Source: Candidatus Saccharimonadota bacterium
GTDB taxonomy: Bacteria; Patescibacteriota; Saccharimonadia; Saccharimonadales; Saccharimonadaceae
DNA: 57,802 bases
Reading direction: 5' to 3'
NCBI GenBank assembly: GCA_017512175.1
Contig: JAFWHA010000005.1
Location: forward strand, 1 to 57,802
Each line of letters begins with the position of its first letter. Within the stretch, counting starts at the first letter, position 1. Positions 34,653 through 42,707 of this stretch are shown piece by piece. The translations under genes and the position numbers were made by a program. The notes under the pieces were generated by a model, which was not told the DNA's origin, did no database searches, and was given only the letters and a program-made list of their open reading frames with translations.

Positions 34653-35997
34653 TTTCCCCCTTTGCGCTGTTACTTATAGTTAGCACTTTACTGCTAAAGA
34701 AAAATCTACAAAGTATGTATAATAGCAGTACGTAAAATACAGTGGTTGGATTGGCAAACCAGTTTGAGAAAAATGAGAAGATAATCGCATACATGAATAT
34801 GGCTCTAATAAGTATAGTTATCGGACGTTTTCTTAGTCTGTCTATATCCATATCTAAATACCCACAAATCATTCCAATCAGTAGCATATAGACGGCTACG
34901 CCTACTATTCCAAAATCAGCATAAGGTGCCATAATTATCGGATACGTGTTAAAGACTGGGATAAATCGACTCAAATTTGGCATTTCACCTAAACTAGGCG
35001 TAGCGTACTTTAGGCCAGTCAATGCAATAACGGGAAAGAATGTTCGTTTTCCAAATGTGTATTCATCGATATTACCAATATTCTCATTTAGATTGTCGTA
35101 ATTACATGCTAAATACATGTATACTTGCATCAGCCTTGTGTTTGTCAAAATAGCTTTATCGTCGTCAGTAAATTCGTCGCCATAAATGGCTAGTGCGCTT
35201 TGTAGATATTCGTCAGTTTGATTCCTTTGGGTGGTAATAAATATCCACCCTGCAGACATAGCCGCTGTAACAATTATTATCGTCGCAACTGTATACTTTG
35301 GAAATAGTGTTAAAAATACAATGCTAGAAATAATCACTGTGGCTATAAGCAACTGACGAGAAACAATAGCAATAGGTATTGCCAACATTATAATGTTGGC
35401 AATGATAATGATTAAATAGTCTATTTTTCTCATTTCTTTGTGAAAAAACTTCAAATAGATAATTGAAGCTGGCAAAAATAGACATGATGAAACCGTAAAA
35501 TAATGAATGCCAGTGACGCCAAAATCTGCATAACTTGCCATATCGCTAGAAAATAAAGGTATGCCTCCTCTTATGACTGATTCAACTATAAACCCCCCAA
35601 GGCTTAATGTGAAAATCGTAGCCAAAAAAGCAACAAAGTTTTTCTTTGTTATAAATTTTTTGTTGTGACTATCCCTATTCTTTGAAGGTTTTATAGCATA
35701 TCCTAAACAAAACATAATATATGCCATGACTAGACATAGCCAAGTCTGAATATTCCAGATTGTTTGGCTACTATGCAACATGAAGCAAGAGAGTCCGATA
35801 GTAAAAAACCAAACTAAACTAAAAACTCCCAAAAAGTTTAAAATATTTCCTTTGATTCTTTTTGCGAGCATAAATAGTGCAAGGCTCATGCATATAAAAA
35901 TACAGCCACCTACGTAATTATTAAGGTAATAGCACATTATTCCAATTGCTGATCCTACCCCTGCAATAGCAGCTAAAGACAGGTAATTCTTTCTCAT
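34642..35997 (-). CDS. wzy: Capsule repeat-unit polymerase (Wzy-like)
   Basis: 451 residues with 10-12 membrane helices and one large loop (about residues 255-330) after the sixth or seventh helix, the Wzy layout. Sequence similarity in this family is always low; the assignment rests on topology and on its place among glycosyltransferases and a flippase. It would link undecaprenyl-bound units outside the membrane. It overlaps both neighbours by a few bases. Confidence 0.75.
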   Translation of the reverse strand: MRKNYLSLAAIAGVGSAIGIMCYYLNNYVGGCIFICMSLALFMLAKRIKGNILNFLGVFSLVWFFTIGLSCFMLHSSQTIWNIQTWLCLVMAYIMFCLGYAIKPSKNRDSHNKKFITKKNFVAFLATIFTLSLGGFIVESVIRGGIPLFSSDMASYADFGVTGIHYFTVSSCLFLPASIIYLKFFHKEMRKIDYLIIIIANIIMLAIPIAIVSRQLLIATVIISSIVFLTLFPKYTVATIIIVTAAMSAGWIFITTQRNQTDEYLQSALAIYGDEFTDDDKAILTNTRLMQVYMYLACNYDNLNENIGNIDEYTFGKRTFFPVIALTGLKYATPSLGEMPNLSRFIPVFNTYPIIMAPYADFGIVGVAVYMLLIGMICGYLDMDIDRLRKRPITILIRAIFMYAIIFSFFSNWFANPTTVFYVLLLYILCRFFFSSKVLTISNSAKGENVS

Positions 35998-36902
35998 CTC
36001 TCCCCCTTCCTCATCATGACATAGTTCTTTCTTGGTTTTGACATTCTGCCTCTGGTCATACCCATGAATCTTGCAGCCATGTTCGGTATGTACCCGGACA
36101 AGACTCGGAAATTTCTGTCTTTTACTGCGTTACGTAAAATTGATTTTGCCATTCCGCCACCAGCTGACGTTACGCCATATTCTGCAATATCTGGATTTTG
36201 TTTCATGAATTCACCAGTGAGTTTGTACCTGTTATATAACTGTCCTAACTTAAAATTATGAGAATGATAGCAAATTGCGTCGGCTGCATACTTAATACTT
36301 CCGCCGTGCATAATTATTTTGTGTGCTAGATACATGTCTTCTGATATCGGCAAATCTTTGCCGTCGTACCCAGATAGGTCCCTAAATGTTTTTGCATCTA
36401 CTGCGCCTGCAGCATCGGAAAAGAAAAAGGTCTTGAGTCCAAGTTTAGGCAAATCTTTTTTTGTGACTACGAAAGATTCCTGAGGATAATTGTGTGCTCT
36501 GGTGTATTTTTCTATATTGTTATATTTGGTTTTCTGTCTAGCATAAGATGCACTAGCTTCGCCATTAAATATCGGCGCAACTAATTTAGCTAAAAAATGA
36601 TCGTCGCGAATCTCTACGTCTTGTGTTAGAAAAACAATAATTTTGCCTTTGACTTTCATTGCGGCTTCTTCTCTGACAATACTATGAGAAAAAGCTTCCT
36701 TTTTAATCTTAAGATATGGCGCGTCCAGAGCGTTGAGTAGATCTTCAGTGTGATCACTGCTCTCAGTCAGGGTATATTTGATTTCTAAGAGATTGACACC
36801 TTTTTGATTTCGAAGACTCCTATCGAAGTCCAAAATAGAGTCCTCTGCATTATACAATGGACATATAACAGATACGGTAGGTAATTTTTTCTGCCTTCCC
36901 AT
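35994..36902 (-). CDS. Glycosyltransferase family 2, first gene of the capsule operon
   Basis: 302 residues. TVSVICPLYNAEDSILDFDRSLRNQ and VFLTQDVEIRDDHFL (DxD-like position QDVEI), then PISEDMYLAHKI (ED motif). It resembles rhamnosyltransferases that add early sugars of a repeat unit. A TGA-TATAAT promoter ends 10 nt before the ATG, giving almost no leader. Confidence 0.88.
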   Translation of the reverse strand: MGRQKKLPTVSVICPLYNAEDSILDFDRSLRNQKGVNLLEIKYTLTESSDHTEDLLNALDAPYLKIKKEAFSHSIVREEAAMKVKGKIIVFLTQDVEIRDDHFLAKLVAPIFNGEASASYARQKTKYNNIEKYTRAHNYPQESFVVTKKDLPKLGLKTFFFSDAAGAVDAKTFRDLSGYDGKDLPISEDMYLAHKIIMHGGSIKYAADAICYHSHNFKLGQLYNRYKLTGEFMKQNPDIAEYGVTSAGGGMAKSILRNAVKDRNFRVLSGYIPNMAARFMGMTRGRMSKPRKNYVMMRKGER

Positions 36903-37002
36903 GATTAGTTCTATTATATCACATTTCTCAAAAAATTAAAGTGTTTAAGCTCCCCTATGCGCAATTTATATGTTATAATAAATTAAATAAGTTGGAGATT
37001 AC

Positions 37003-38763
37003 ATGGCGAGAAAAACAATTGATAACCGAGAGAGCGAAGACCTAGAAATTAGGAATCAAGAGATTGAGGACCAAGAAGTTGGAGACCAAGAGATTGAAGA
37101 TCTTTTGAACGATATAGCTAGTGAAGAGATTGATGATTCTGAAGATGGTAAAAATATCGAAAATGTAGTAATCGAAGATGAAGAAATTGCATCCGCCATT
37201 GAGGAAACTAAGAAAGAAGAGCGTGCGCTAAGTAGCATCAAGCGTGCCGACAAAAAAGCTGAAAAATCAACTCGTAAAAAGCCTCTTGTCAAAAGTAGAC
37301 CATACCGTATAATTTCCCGCATGCTTGCGATAGCCTCCACTCTGATTCTCGGAGCTTTTCTCACGTACGTTGTTTTGACTAATGCAATTCCCTTTAAATA
37401 TATCGTGGCACTAATTGGGATTTCTGCTATCTTTGCAGTTTTCTATTTGTTTAAATCTTTTCGAAATAAAACTTCCCTACCAGTCCTGACAATTCTAAAT
37501 ATACTAGGTGTAGTACTGTCCGCAATCAGCATACTAGGTTTCTTAAAATTCAATCAACTGTTTAATTTCCTTGATGATAACTTAGGCACATCAGATGAAT
37601 CATATGATATTTACAATATAATTGTTAGCAAAAGCTCTAGCTATGAAAATATAGACAGCGTAAAAGGTAAGGAATTCCATAGCATATCGGATTTTATTGA
37701 TACCAGTAATCTAGAGACTGCTGTCAAAGAACAGGTGAATGGCACTATAGTATACGTGGATGGTATTACTTCTATGCTTAAAAGTTCCATCCAAAATCCA
37801 ACTTATATTTCCCTGCTTAGTGCTGGGACATGGGATGCGACTGTCGATATGAGCGGCGGAGAGGTTTATTCTGAAAACCTTAAAATCATTGGCGAGATTA
37901 AAGTAAAATTTTCTGAGAAGAAAGAATTAGTTAGTGGTACCGACGTAACTAATAAAAGTTGGATTATGTATATTTCGGGTATAGACACCCGTTCTGGACA
38001 GATGCTTGATAAAAGTCTTTCTGACGTCAACATCCTTATGACTGTAAACCCAAAAACAAAGGACATTCTCATGGTGGCGATTCCTCGTGATTACTATGTA
38101 CAGTTACATGGTACTAGTGGTTTGCCAGACAAATTAACTCATGCCGGCTCTCTTGGTGGGCTTGAACTATCTATGGATACGATTGAAGATTTGATGGGTA
38201 TTGAAATTAATCAATATTTGCGAGTTAATTTCAATGCGGTAACAAATCTAGTGAACGCAATTGGTGGTATAACGGTCAATTCTGATGTAGATTATTCATT
38301 CAAATGTCATACTAACCCGAGCTGTGTTATCAATCCTGGCCCGAATAATCTCAACGGGGATTGTGCTTTGGCTTTTTCTCGCGAACGTTATGCCTATAGC
38401 TCTGGAGACCGCCATCGCGGTGAAAACCAAGAACAAGTCATCGAGAAAGTTTTTGACAAAATTACTAGCAATGCCACACTGATCAGTAAATATTCTGATA
38501 TACTGAATGCTCTGTCTGGCTCTTTTGAAACTAGCCTTACTACTTCTGACATTACTAGTCTTGTAAATATGCAGCTAGACGATATGAGCAAATGGACAAT
38601 TGAAACTTATAATTTGAATGGTAATACTGGTGGAGCCTACACTTATAGTTATCCTGGTCAAATTCTTTCTGTGATGTATCCAGATCAATCGACAGTTAAT
38701 ATTGCAAAGGCTAAGATTAATGCAGTACTAAATGGAGAGAAAGCAAGTAGCGTCGCCTTGTAA
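37003..38763 (+). CDS. LytR-CpsA-Psr (LCP) family capsule ligase
   Basis: 586 residues. The first 95 residues are acidic, with an imperfect EIEDQEVGDQ repeat, then Lys-rich. Three helices (about 105-175) anchor the protein. The extracytoplasmic LCP domain (about 320-480) has the Arg/Asp set in MVAIPRDYYV, INQYLRVNFNA, FSRERYAY and DRHRGENQEQVIEKVF. It attaches lipid-linked glycans to peptidoglycan, the last capsule step. It is divergent from the capsule operon, with TGT-TATAAT and TTGGAGA upstream. The three-helix anchor instead of one is unusual. Confidence 0.92.
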   Translation: MARKTIDNRESEDLEIRNQEIEDQEVGDQEIEDLLNDIASEEIDDSEDGKNIENVVIEDEEIASAIEETKKEERALSSIKRADKKAEKSTRKKPLVKSRPYRIISRMLAIASTLILGAFLTYVVLTNAIPFKYIVALIGISAIFAVFYLFKSFRNKTSLPVLTILNILGVVLSAISILGFLKFNQLFNFLDDNLGTSDESYDIYNIIVSKSSSYENIDSVKGKEFHSISDFIDTSNLETAVKEQVNGTIVYVDGITSMLKSSIQNPTYISLLSAGTWDATVDMSGGEVYSENLKIIGEIKVKFSEKKELVSGTDVTNKSWIMYISGIDTRSGQMLDKSLSDVNILMTVNPKTKDILMVAIPRDYYVQLHGTSGLPDKLTHAGSLGGLELSMDTIEDLMGIEINQYLRVNFNAVTNLVNAIGGITVNSDVDYSFKCHTNPSCVINPGPNNLNGDCALAFSRERYAYSSGDRHRGENQEQVIEKVFDKITSNATLISKYSDILNALSGSFETSLTTSDITSLVNMQLDDMSKWTIETYNLNGNTGGAYTYSYPGQILSVMYPDQSTVNIAKAKINAVLNGEKASSVAL

Positions 38764-38808
38764 TGTAGGCCGCTGAATAAAACTGGCTGATGTGGTAAAA
38801 TTTATATT

Positions 38809-39327
38809 ATGAATATCGTATTAAGTTGCATAATTACTTTCTTGGTTTCTATGATACCGATTATTGAACTCCGTGGAGCAATTCCTATTGGAGTTGGATT
38901 AGGCGTGCCAGAGCTACTTGCTTTGCTCATTGCCGTCATCGGAAATATGGTCCCGGTACCATTTATCTATAAGTTTTCTAGGAGGATTCTTGAATGGGGA
39001 GCGAATAAGTCCAAAAAAGATGCGGATGGTAAATCGCCGAAGAAAGTTTGGAAACCGTTTTCTAAATTCTGTAATCTTTGTTTGAAAAAAGGCGAAAAGG
39101 CTGGTAAAAAACTAGAAAAAAAGGCAGGCGACAGCATATTCTTAGCACTGCTTCTTTTTGTTGGTATTCCTTTGCCTGGCACTGGAGCTTGGACTGGAAC
39201 ACTAGCTGCTTCCTTGCTTGATCTTGACTATAAGAAAACTGTCATCGGCGTGATGTGTGGCGTGCTTTTAGCTGGCGCTATTATGCTTGCTATCTCATTT
39301 GGCCTTTTCAATATTATACTAGGGTAA
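38809..39327 (+). CDS. Small multidrug export family membrane protein
   Basis: 172 residues with four membrane helices and a Lys-rich cytoplasmic loop (65-105). IIELRGAIPIGVGLGV and GIPLPGTGAWTGTLAA are the COG2426 (Sm_multidrug_ex) signatures. The substrate is unknown despite the family name. No Shine-Dalgarno is present; TGG-TAAAAT ends 7 nt before the ATG, so a leaderless message is likely. Confidence 0.82.
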   Translation: MNIVLSCIITFLVSMIPIIELRGAIPIGVGLGVPELLALLIAVIGNMVPVPFIYKFSRRILEWGANKSKKDADGKSPKKVWKPFSKFCNLCLKKGEKAGKKLEKKAGDSIFLALLLFVGIPLPGTGAWTGTLAASLLDLDYKKTVIGVMCGVLLAGAIMLAISFGLFNIILG

Positions 39328-39336
39328 GATTCGTGA

Positions 39337-39342
39337 TATAAT
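39337..39342 (+). promoter_or_regulatory. -10 box of tRNA-Thr
   Basis: TGA-TATAAT lies 9 nt before the tRNA 5' end. Confidence 0.55.
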
Positions 39343-39351
39343 GGGTGTAGT

Positions 39352-39427
39352 GCCGCTGTAGCTCAGTTGGTAGAGCAGCTCATTCGTAACGAGCAGGTCA
39401 CAGGTTCGATCCCTGCCAGCGGCTCCA
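39352..39427 (+). tRNA. tRNA-Thr (CGU), CCA encoded
   Basis: GCCGCTG (39352-39358) pairs with CAGCGGC (39417-39423); the discriminator is U and CCA is encoded. The anticodon loop TTCGTAA gives CGU. The closing anticodon-stem pair is an A-C mismatch. The T loop TTCGATC is normal. Confidence 0.95.
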
Positions 39428-39431
39428 TTTT

Positions 39432-40073
39432 TTATAGTAAGTAAATATACACACACCAGAAATGAAAGAACGTTCCGGCGATGCAAAATAGATGAAATAC
39501 TGAATGCATATATTTGATATTTTTACCTAGCATGTATAGCAACGCACCAATTGAATACATCGCACCACCTAAAATTAGGAACACGACTCCGCCTAGACCC
39601 ATATGTTCTAATAGGACTGGCAAAACTAGCAAGCTAGCCCAACCAGAAGTGAGATGGCAGATTACTTCTAGTTTTTGGAATTTATCTACACTAATTGCGG
39701 AAAAGACCACTCCTACAGTTACGATTGCACCGACTGCCCCAAACATTACCCAACCTAATGCCCCGCCCACTCCTAGCCAAGCAACAGGAATGTACGTGGC
39801 AAATACTAACAAATAGACGTTGCAATGGTCTATAACCCGAAGGACTTTTTTACCTTTGAGATTACGCGAGAGCGCATGATAGACGCAAGATATAGTGTAT
39901 AGGATAATCATCATTGCTCCGAATAATGATACGGCTACTTCTGCCATGCCAGTACTTGCTTTTATTACCATGAGCACTAAGGCTGCTACTGATAAGCCCG
40001 CAGCAATTCCGTGAGAAATAGAATTAAAAATCTCCTCTCCCAATGTGTATTTTGGAATACTGACTTTACTCAT
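39432..40073 (-). CDS. trhA: Hemolysin III / TrhA (PAQR) family membrane protein
   Basis: 213 residues with seven membrane helices. EIFNSISHGIAAGLS, SCVYHALSR, DHCNVYLLVFATY and HSVFHLFCIAGTFFHF hold the conserved Ser, His and Asp residues of the metal site in this family. Members influence membrane fluidity. There is no Shine-Dalgarno, and TATAAT (40081-40086) ends 7 nt before the ATG. Its stop is 5 nt from the tRNA-Thr 3' end, convergent. Confidence 0.9.
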   Translation of the reverse strand: MSKVSIPKYTLGEEIFNSISHGIAAGLSVAALVLMVIKASTGMAEVAVSLFGAMMIILYTISCVYHALSRNLKGKKVLRVIDHCNVYLLVFATYIPVAWLGVGGALGWVMFGAVGAIVTVGVVFSAISVDKFQKLEVICHLTSGWASLLVLPVLLEHMGLGGVVFLILGGAMYSIGALLYMLGKNIKYMHSVFHLFCIAGTFFHFWCVYIYLL

Positions 40074-40193
40074 GATATTTATTATATATCAAAAATCGAC
40101 TTAGAGCATGAACTCTTAAGTCGAAGTAAAATACTATAGTGGCGGATTCGTTATCCTTAGGATTCGAGGAGCCGCATTTTTGCGAAGCAAAAC

Positions 40194-40220
40194 AAAAAAA
40201 TCTCTGAAAGAGATTTTTTA
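40194..40220 (-). terminator. Intrinsic terminator of tRNA-Asp
   Basis: On the minus strand AAAATCTCT-ttc-AGAGATTTT runs into a T tract, 20 nt after the tRNA. A second hairpin (AAAATGCC/GGCATTTT) lies between them. Confidence 0.8.
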
Positions 40221-40239
40221 CAAAATGCCTTTGGCATTT

Positions 40240-40316
40240 TGGCGGATCCGACGAGACTCGAACTCGCGACCTCCGCCGTGACAGGGCGGCGCTCTAACCA
40301 ACTGAGCTACGAATCC
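40240..40316 (-). tRNA. tRNA-Asp (GUC), CCA encoded
   Basis: GGATTCG pairs with CGGATCC (one G-U); discriminator G and CCA are encoded. The anticodon loop CTGTCAC gives GUC, and the T loop is TTCGAGT. An 11-bp copy of its 3' end (one mismatch) lies at 40140-40150. Confidence 0.97.
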
Positions 40317-40335
40317 ACTCTAGTGAAATTATACA

Positions 40336-40782
40336 CTACTCTGTTGTATTTTTCAATATCTTTTTCAAAATCTTGGAGAGCTCATATGCTTCTTTTGGAC
40401 TCAAATTTAGGCACTTGCCAATTTCTTTTGGGATTTTTCTAGATTTTACCTTAAGACCTATTCCCTTATCTGTAGCCGTTATTTCCATTATCCTCTCGTC
40501 GGTTTTGCTCCTCTCTCTAACGAGCAAACCTTTCTTCTCTAACTTAACTAGAAGTGGAGTAAGAGTACCAGAGTCGAGATAGAGTCTTTCTCCTAGCTCT
40601 CGCATTGAAATTCGTTCTTGCTCCCATAAAACAAGCATTACTATGTACTGCGTATAAGTTAAATCTATTTCCTTGAGATATGGAGTATATTTTCTAATAA
40701 TTTCCTTTGATGCGGCATACATCGGAAAACAGAGCTGATGGTCGAGCCTCAAACACCTGTCCATCCTCTTAATACTTGGCAC
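40336..40782 (-). CDS. ohrR: OhrR-type organic peroxide sensor (MarR family)
   Basis: 148 residues from GTG 40782 (AGGAG 8 nt upstream). LDHQLCFPMYAASKEIIRKY holds the redox Cys (C18) with the two Tyr (22, 32) that hydrogen-bond it in OhrR. The winged helix (EQERISMRELGERLYLDSGTLTPLLVKLEKKGLL) follows. Peroxide oxidises C18 and releases the DNA. It is the last gene of gpx-trxB-trxA-ohrR, and an OhrR-like operator lies at the operon promoter, so it probably controls its own operon. Confidence 0.92.
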   Translation of the reverse strand: MPSIKRMDRCLRLDHQLCFPMYAASKEIIRKYTPYLKEIDLTYTQYIVMLVLWEQERISMRELGERLYLDSGTLTPLLVKLEKKGLLVRERSKTDERIMEITATDKGIGLKVKSRKIPKEIGKCLNLSPKEAYELSKILKKILKNTTE

Positions 40783-41094
40783 TTATTCTTCTCCTATTAT
40801 GATTTTTCTTAGCTCGTTTTTTGATTTCAGCCCAACTAGGGTTTGTTTTAGCTCTCCATCTTCAAAAAATAGCAGAGTTGGAATTGACATGACTTCATAT
40901 TGCTCAGCGATTTCTGGCTCATCATCAATATTTAATTTAGCGAATTTGCAATCTGTTATATCTTCAGAAAGTTCATCGATGATCGGTGACAAAATTTGGC
41001 ATGGTCCGCACCAATCTGCATAACAATCTACTAGGACTTTACCTTCTGAAATTTCTGTTTCAAAATTTTCTTTAGTTAATACTTTAACACTCAT
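40783..41094 (-). CDS. trxA: Thioredoxin
   Basis: 103 residues with the active site W28-C29-G-P-C32, a cis-Pro in SIPTLLFF and the usual fold length. It donates electrons to the peroxidase and other targets. It overlaps trxB by 4 bp and adjoins ohrR with no gap, so it is translationally coupled. Confidence 0.96.
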   Translation of the reverse strand: MSVKVLTKENFETEISEGKVLVDCYADWCGPCQILSPIIDELSEDITDCKFAKLNIDDEPEIAEQYEVMSIPTLLFFEDGELKQTLVGLKSKNELRKIIIGEE

Positions 41095-41990
41095 TTTATC
41101 TCCTTCACTGCAGTATCGGCTGCGATGGAGCCGTCACTTACTGCGGTAGTTAATTGTTTTAATTCTTTTGCTCTAGCATCTCCTGCTACGTAAATTCCAG
41201 GAATACTAGTATGTACACCATCGGAAGTTGCTATATAGCCTGCCTCATCCAAATCTATAACTTTGGCAAAATCTTGATTCTGTGGGACATAACCTACCGC
41301 TATGAAAATACCATCAGCTGGAATTTCTCGCTCAGTTCCAGCATCGTTCGCTACAATTACTGCGGTCAGCTTCGGCTCTCCTAAAAGTTTTACGACATTT
41401 GATTTTAATACGAGTTCGACATTAGTTTTCTTCTTGATCTCTTCAACATAGGCATGTTCTCCTCTAAATTCATCTCTCCTATGCACTAGATAGACTTTGT
41501 TCGCTAAATTGGAAAGATACAATGCATCTTGCAGGGCAGTGCTTCCACCACCTACAACTACTACATCCTTGTCTTTATAGAAGTGCCCATCGCAAGTAGC
41601 ACAATATGATACACCTTTACCGATTAGTTCATCTTCTCTCGGGATGCCGAGTTTCCTGTTCTCTGCACCGGTAGCTAGAATTATCGCTTTTGTTTGATAT
41701 TCGCCTTCGTCCGTTTTAACAATCTTAGTCTCATTGTTTTGCTCAATGCCAATAGCCTTTTCAAATTTAATATCGCCACCGAGCTCTTTTACTTGATTAT
41801 ACATATTCGTAGCGAGCTGCGCACCAGATATTTCTGCTATTCCAGGGTAGTTTTCTACTTTCTCTGCATTGATAATTTGCCCACCAAAGGCTTTGCTTTC
41901 TAATACCAATACATTCTTCCCTGCTCTAAGTCCGTAGATAGCAGCGGTTAGTCCTGCTGGGCCTGCGCCTATTATGATAATATCGTACAT
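41091..41990 (-). CDS. trxB: Thioredoxin reductase
   Basis: 299 residues, normal for the low-molecular-weight type. FAD motif GAGPAGLTAAIYGLRAG, redox C130-A-T-C133 and NADPH motif GGGSTALQDALYLS; the C-terminal FAD motif is VAGDAR. It passes electrons from NADPH to thioredoxin. Six nt separate it from gpx. Confidence 0.96.
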   Translation of the reverse strand: MYDIIIIGAGPAGLTAAIYGLRAGKNVLVLESKAFGGQIINAEKVENYPGIAEISGAQLATNMYNQVKELGGDIKFEKAIGIEQNNETKIVKTDEGEYQTKAIILATGAENRKLGIPREDELIGKGVSYCATCDGHFYKDKDVVVVGGGSTALQDALYLSNLANKVYLVHRRDEFRGEHAYVEEIKKKTNVELVLKSNVVKLLGEPKLTAVIVANDAGTEREIPADGIFIAVGYVPQNQDFAKVIDLDEAGYIATSDGVHTSIPGIYVAGDARAKELKQLTTAVSDGSIAADTAVKEIK

Positions 41991-41996
41991 GTCGTC

Positions 41997-42548
41997 CTAC
42001 TTTTCTGAAATTAATTTTGCAACTTCGTCTTCAAATTCTTTTGGTGTAGTAGTTGGTGAGAATCTTTCTACTACGTTGCCGTTTCTATCCACTAAGAATT
42101 TAGTGAAGTTCCATTTGATAAAACCTTTTTCTTTTGTAGCGCCACCAATTTTTGCTATGGCTTTCATGGCCATTTTATTTTTAATACCATGCACCTCTTC
42201 ATCTTGAATTTGCTCTTTTAAATAATTCCAAAGTGGATCGGCTTGATCACCATTTACTTCAACTTTCTTAAATTGATCAAAAGAAGTCTGATACTTTGCA
42301 GTGCAAAATTCATGAATTTCTGAATCTGTACCTGGTGCTTGATGTCCAAATTGGTTGCAAGGAAAATCTAAAATCTCTAGACCTTTTGCATGGTATTTTT
42401 TATAAAGATCTTCTAGGCCTTCGTACTGTGGGGTGAAACCGCAGCCAGTAGCAGTGTTCACAATTAAGAGCACCTTTCCCTTAAAATCGCTCAAGGAGAT
42501 GTCTTTTCCCTCTCTGTTTTTAACTTTAAAATCATAAATTGTTTTCAT
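41997..42548 (-). CDS. gpx: Thioredoxin-dependent (glutathione) peroxidase
   Basis: 183 residues from ATG 42548, chosen for the GGAG 7 nt before it; an in-frame ATG at 42560 lacks a Shine-Dalgarno. NTATGCGFTPQYEGL holds peroxidatic C36 (Cys, not selenocysteine), LDFPCNQFG and KWNFTKFLVDRNG supply the rest of the catalytic tetrad. Reduces peroxides with thioredoxin from the next genes. Its promoter overlaps an OhrR-type operator, which is unusual because OhrR normally controls ohr. Confidence 0.93.
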   Translation of the reverse strand: MKTIYDFKVKNREGKDISLSDFKGKVLLIVNTATGCGFTPQYEGLEDLYKKYHAKGLEILDFPCNQFGHQAPGTDSEIHEFCTAKYQTSFDQFKKVEVNGDQADPLWNYLKEQIQDEEVHGIKNKMAMKAIAKIGGATKEKGFIKWNFTKFLVDRNGNVVERFSPTTTPKEFEDEVAKLISEK

Positions 42549-42570
42549 GTCATTCTCCATTAATTTATAA

Positions 42571-42603
42571 TTTAATTGTATACAATTGAATTTTTATTGT
42601 CAA
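42571..42603 (-). promoter_or_regulatory. Promoter with overlapping OhrR operator
   Basis: TTGACA (42598-42603), 17 bp, TACAAT (42575-42580) on the minus strand. A palindrome centred on GTATAC (42571-42590, AATTGTATACAATT core) covers the -10 box and downstream spacer. The core matches the Bacillus ohrA operator as I remember it. Confidence 0.8.
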
Positions 42604-42707
42604 GCGCTAAATCATTTTTTATTAAAATGATATCTAAAAGTTGCAAAAAAATACTTAACAAATCACCCGATTCTGTTTTACGAAATAGCTAGCAAATTAT
42701 GCTAATT

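Noticed and set aside
41997-42548. Selenocysteine in the peroxidase
   Set aside because: The catalytic codon is a normal Cys (TGCGFTPQY) and no in-frame TGA occurs there.
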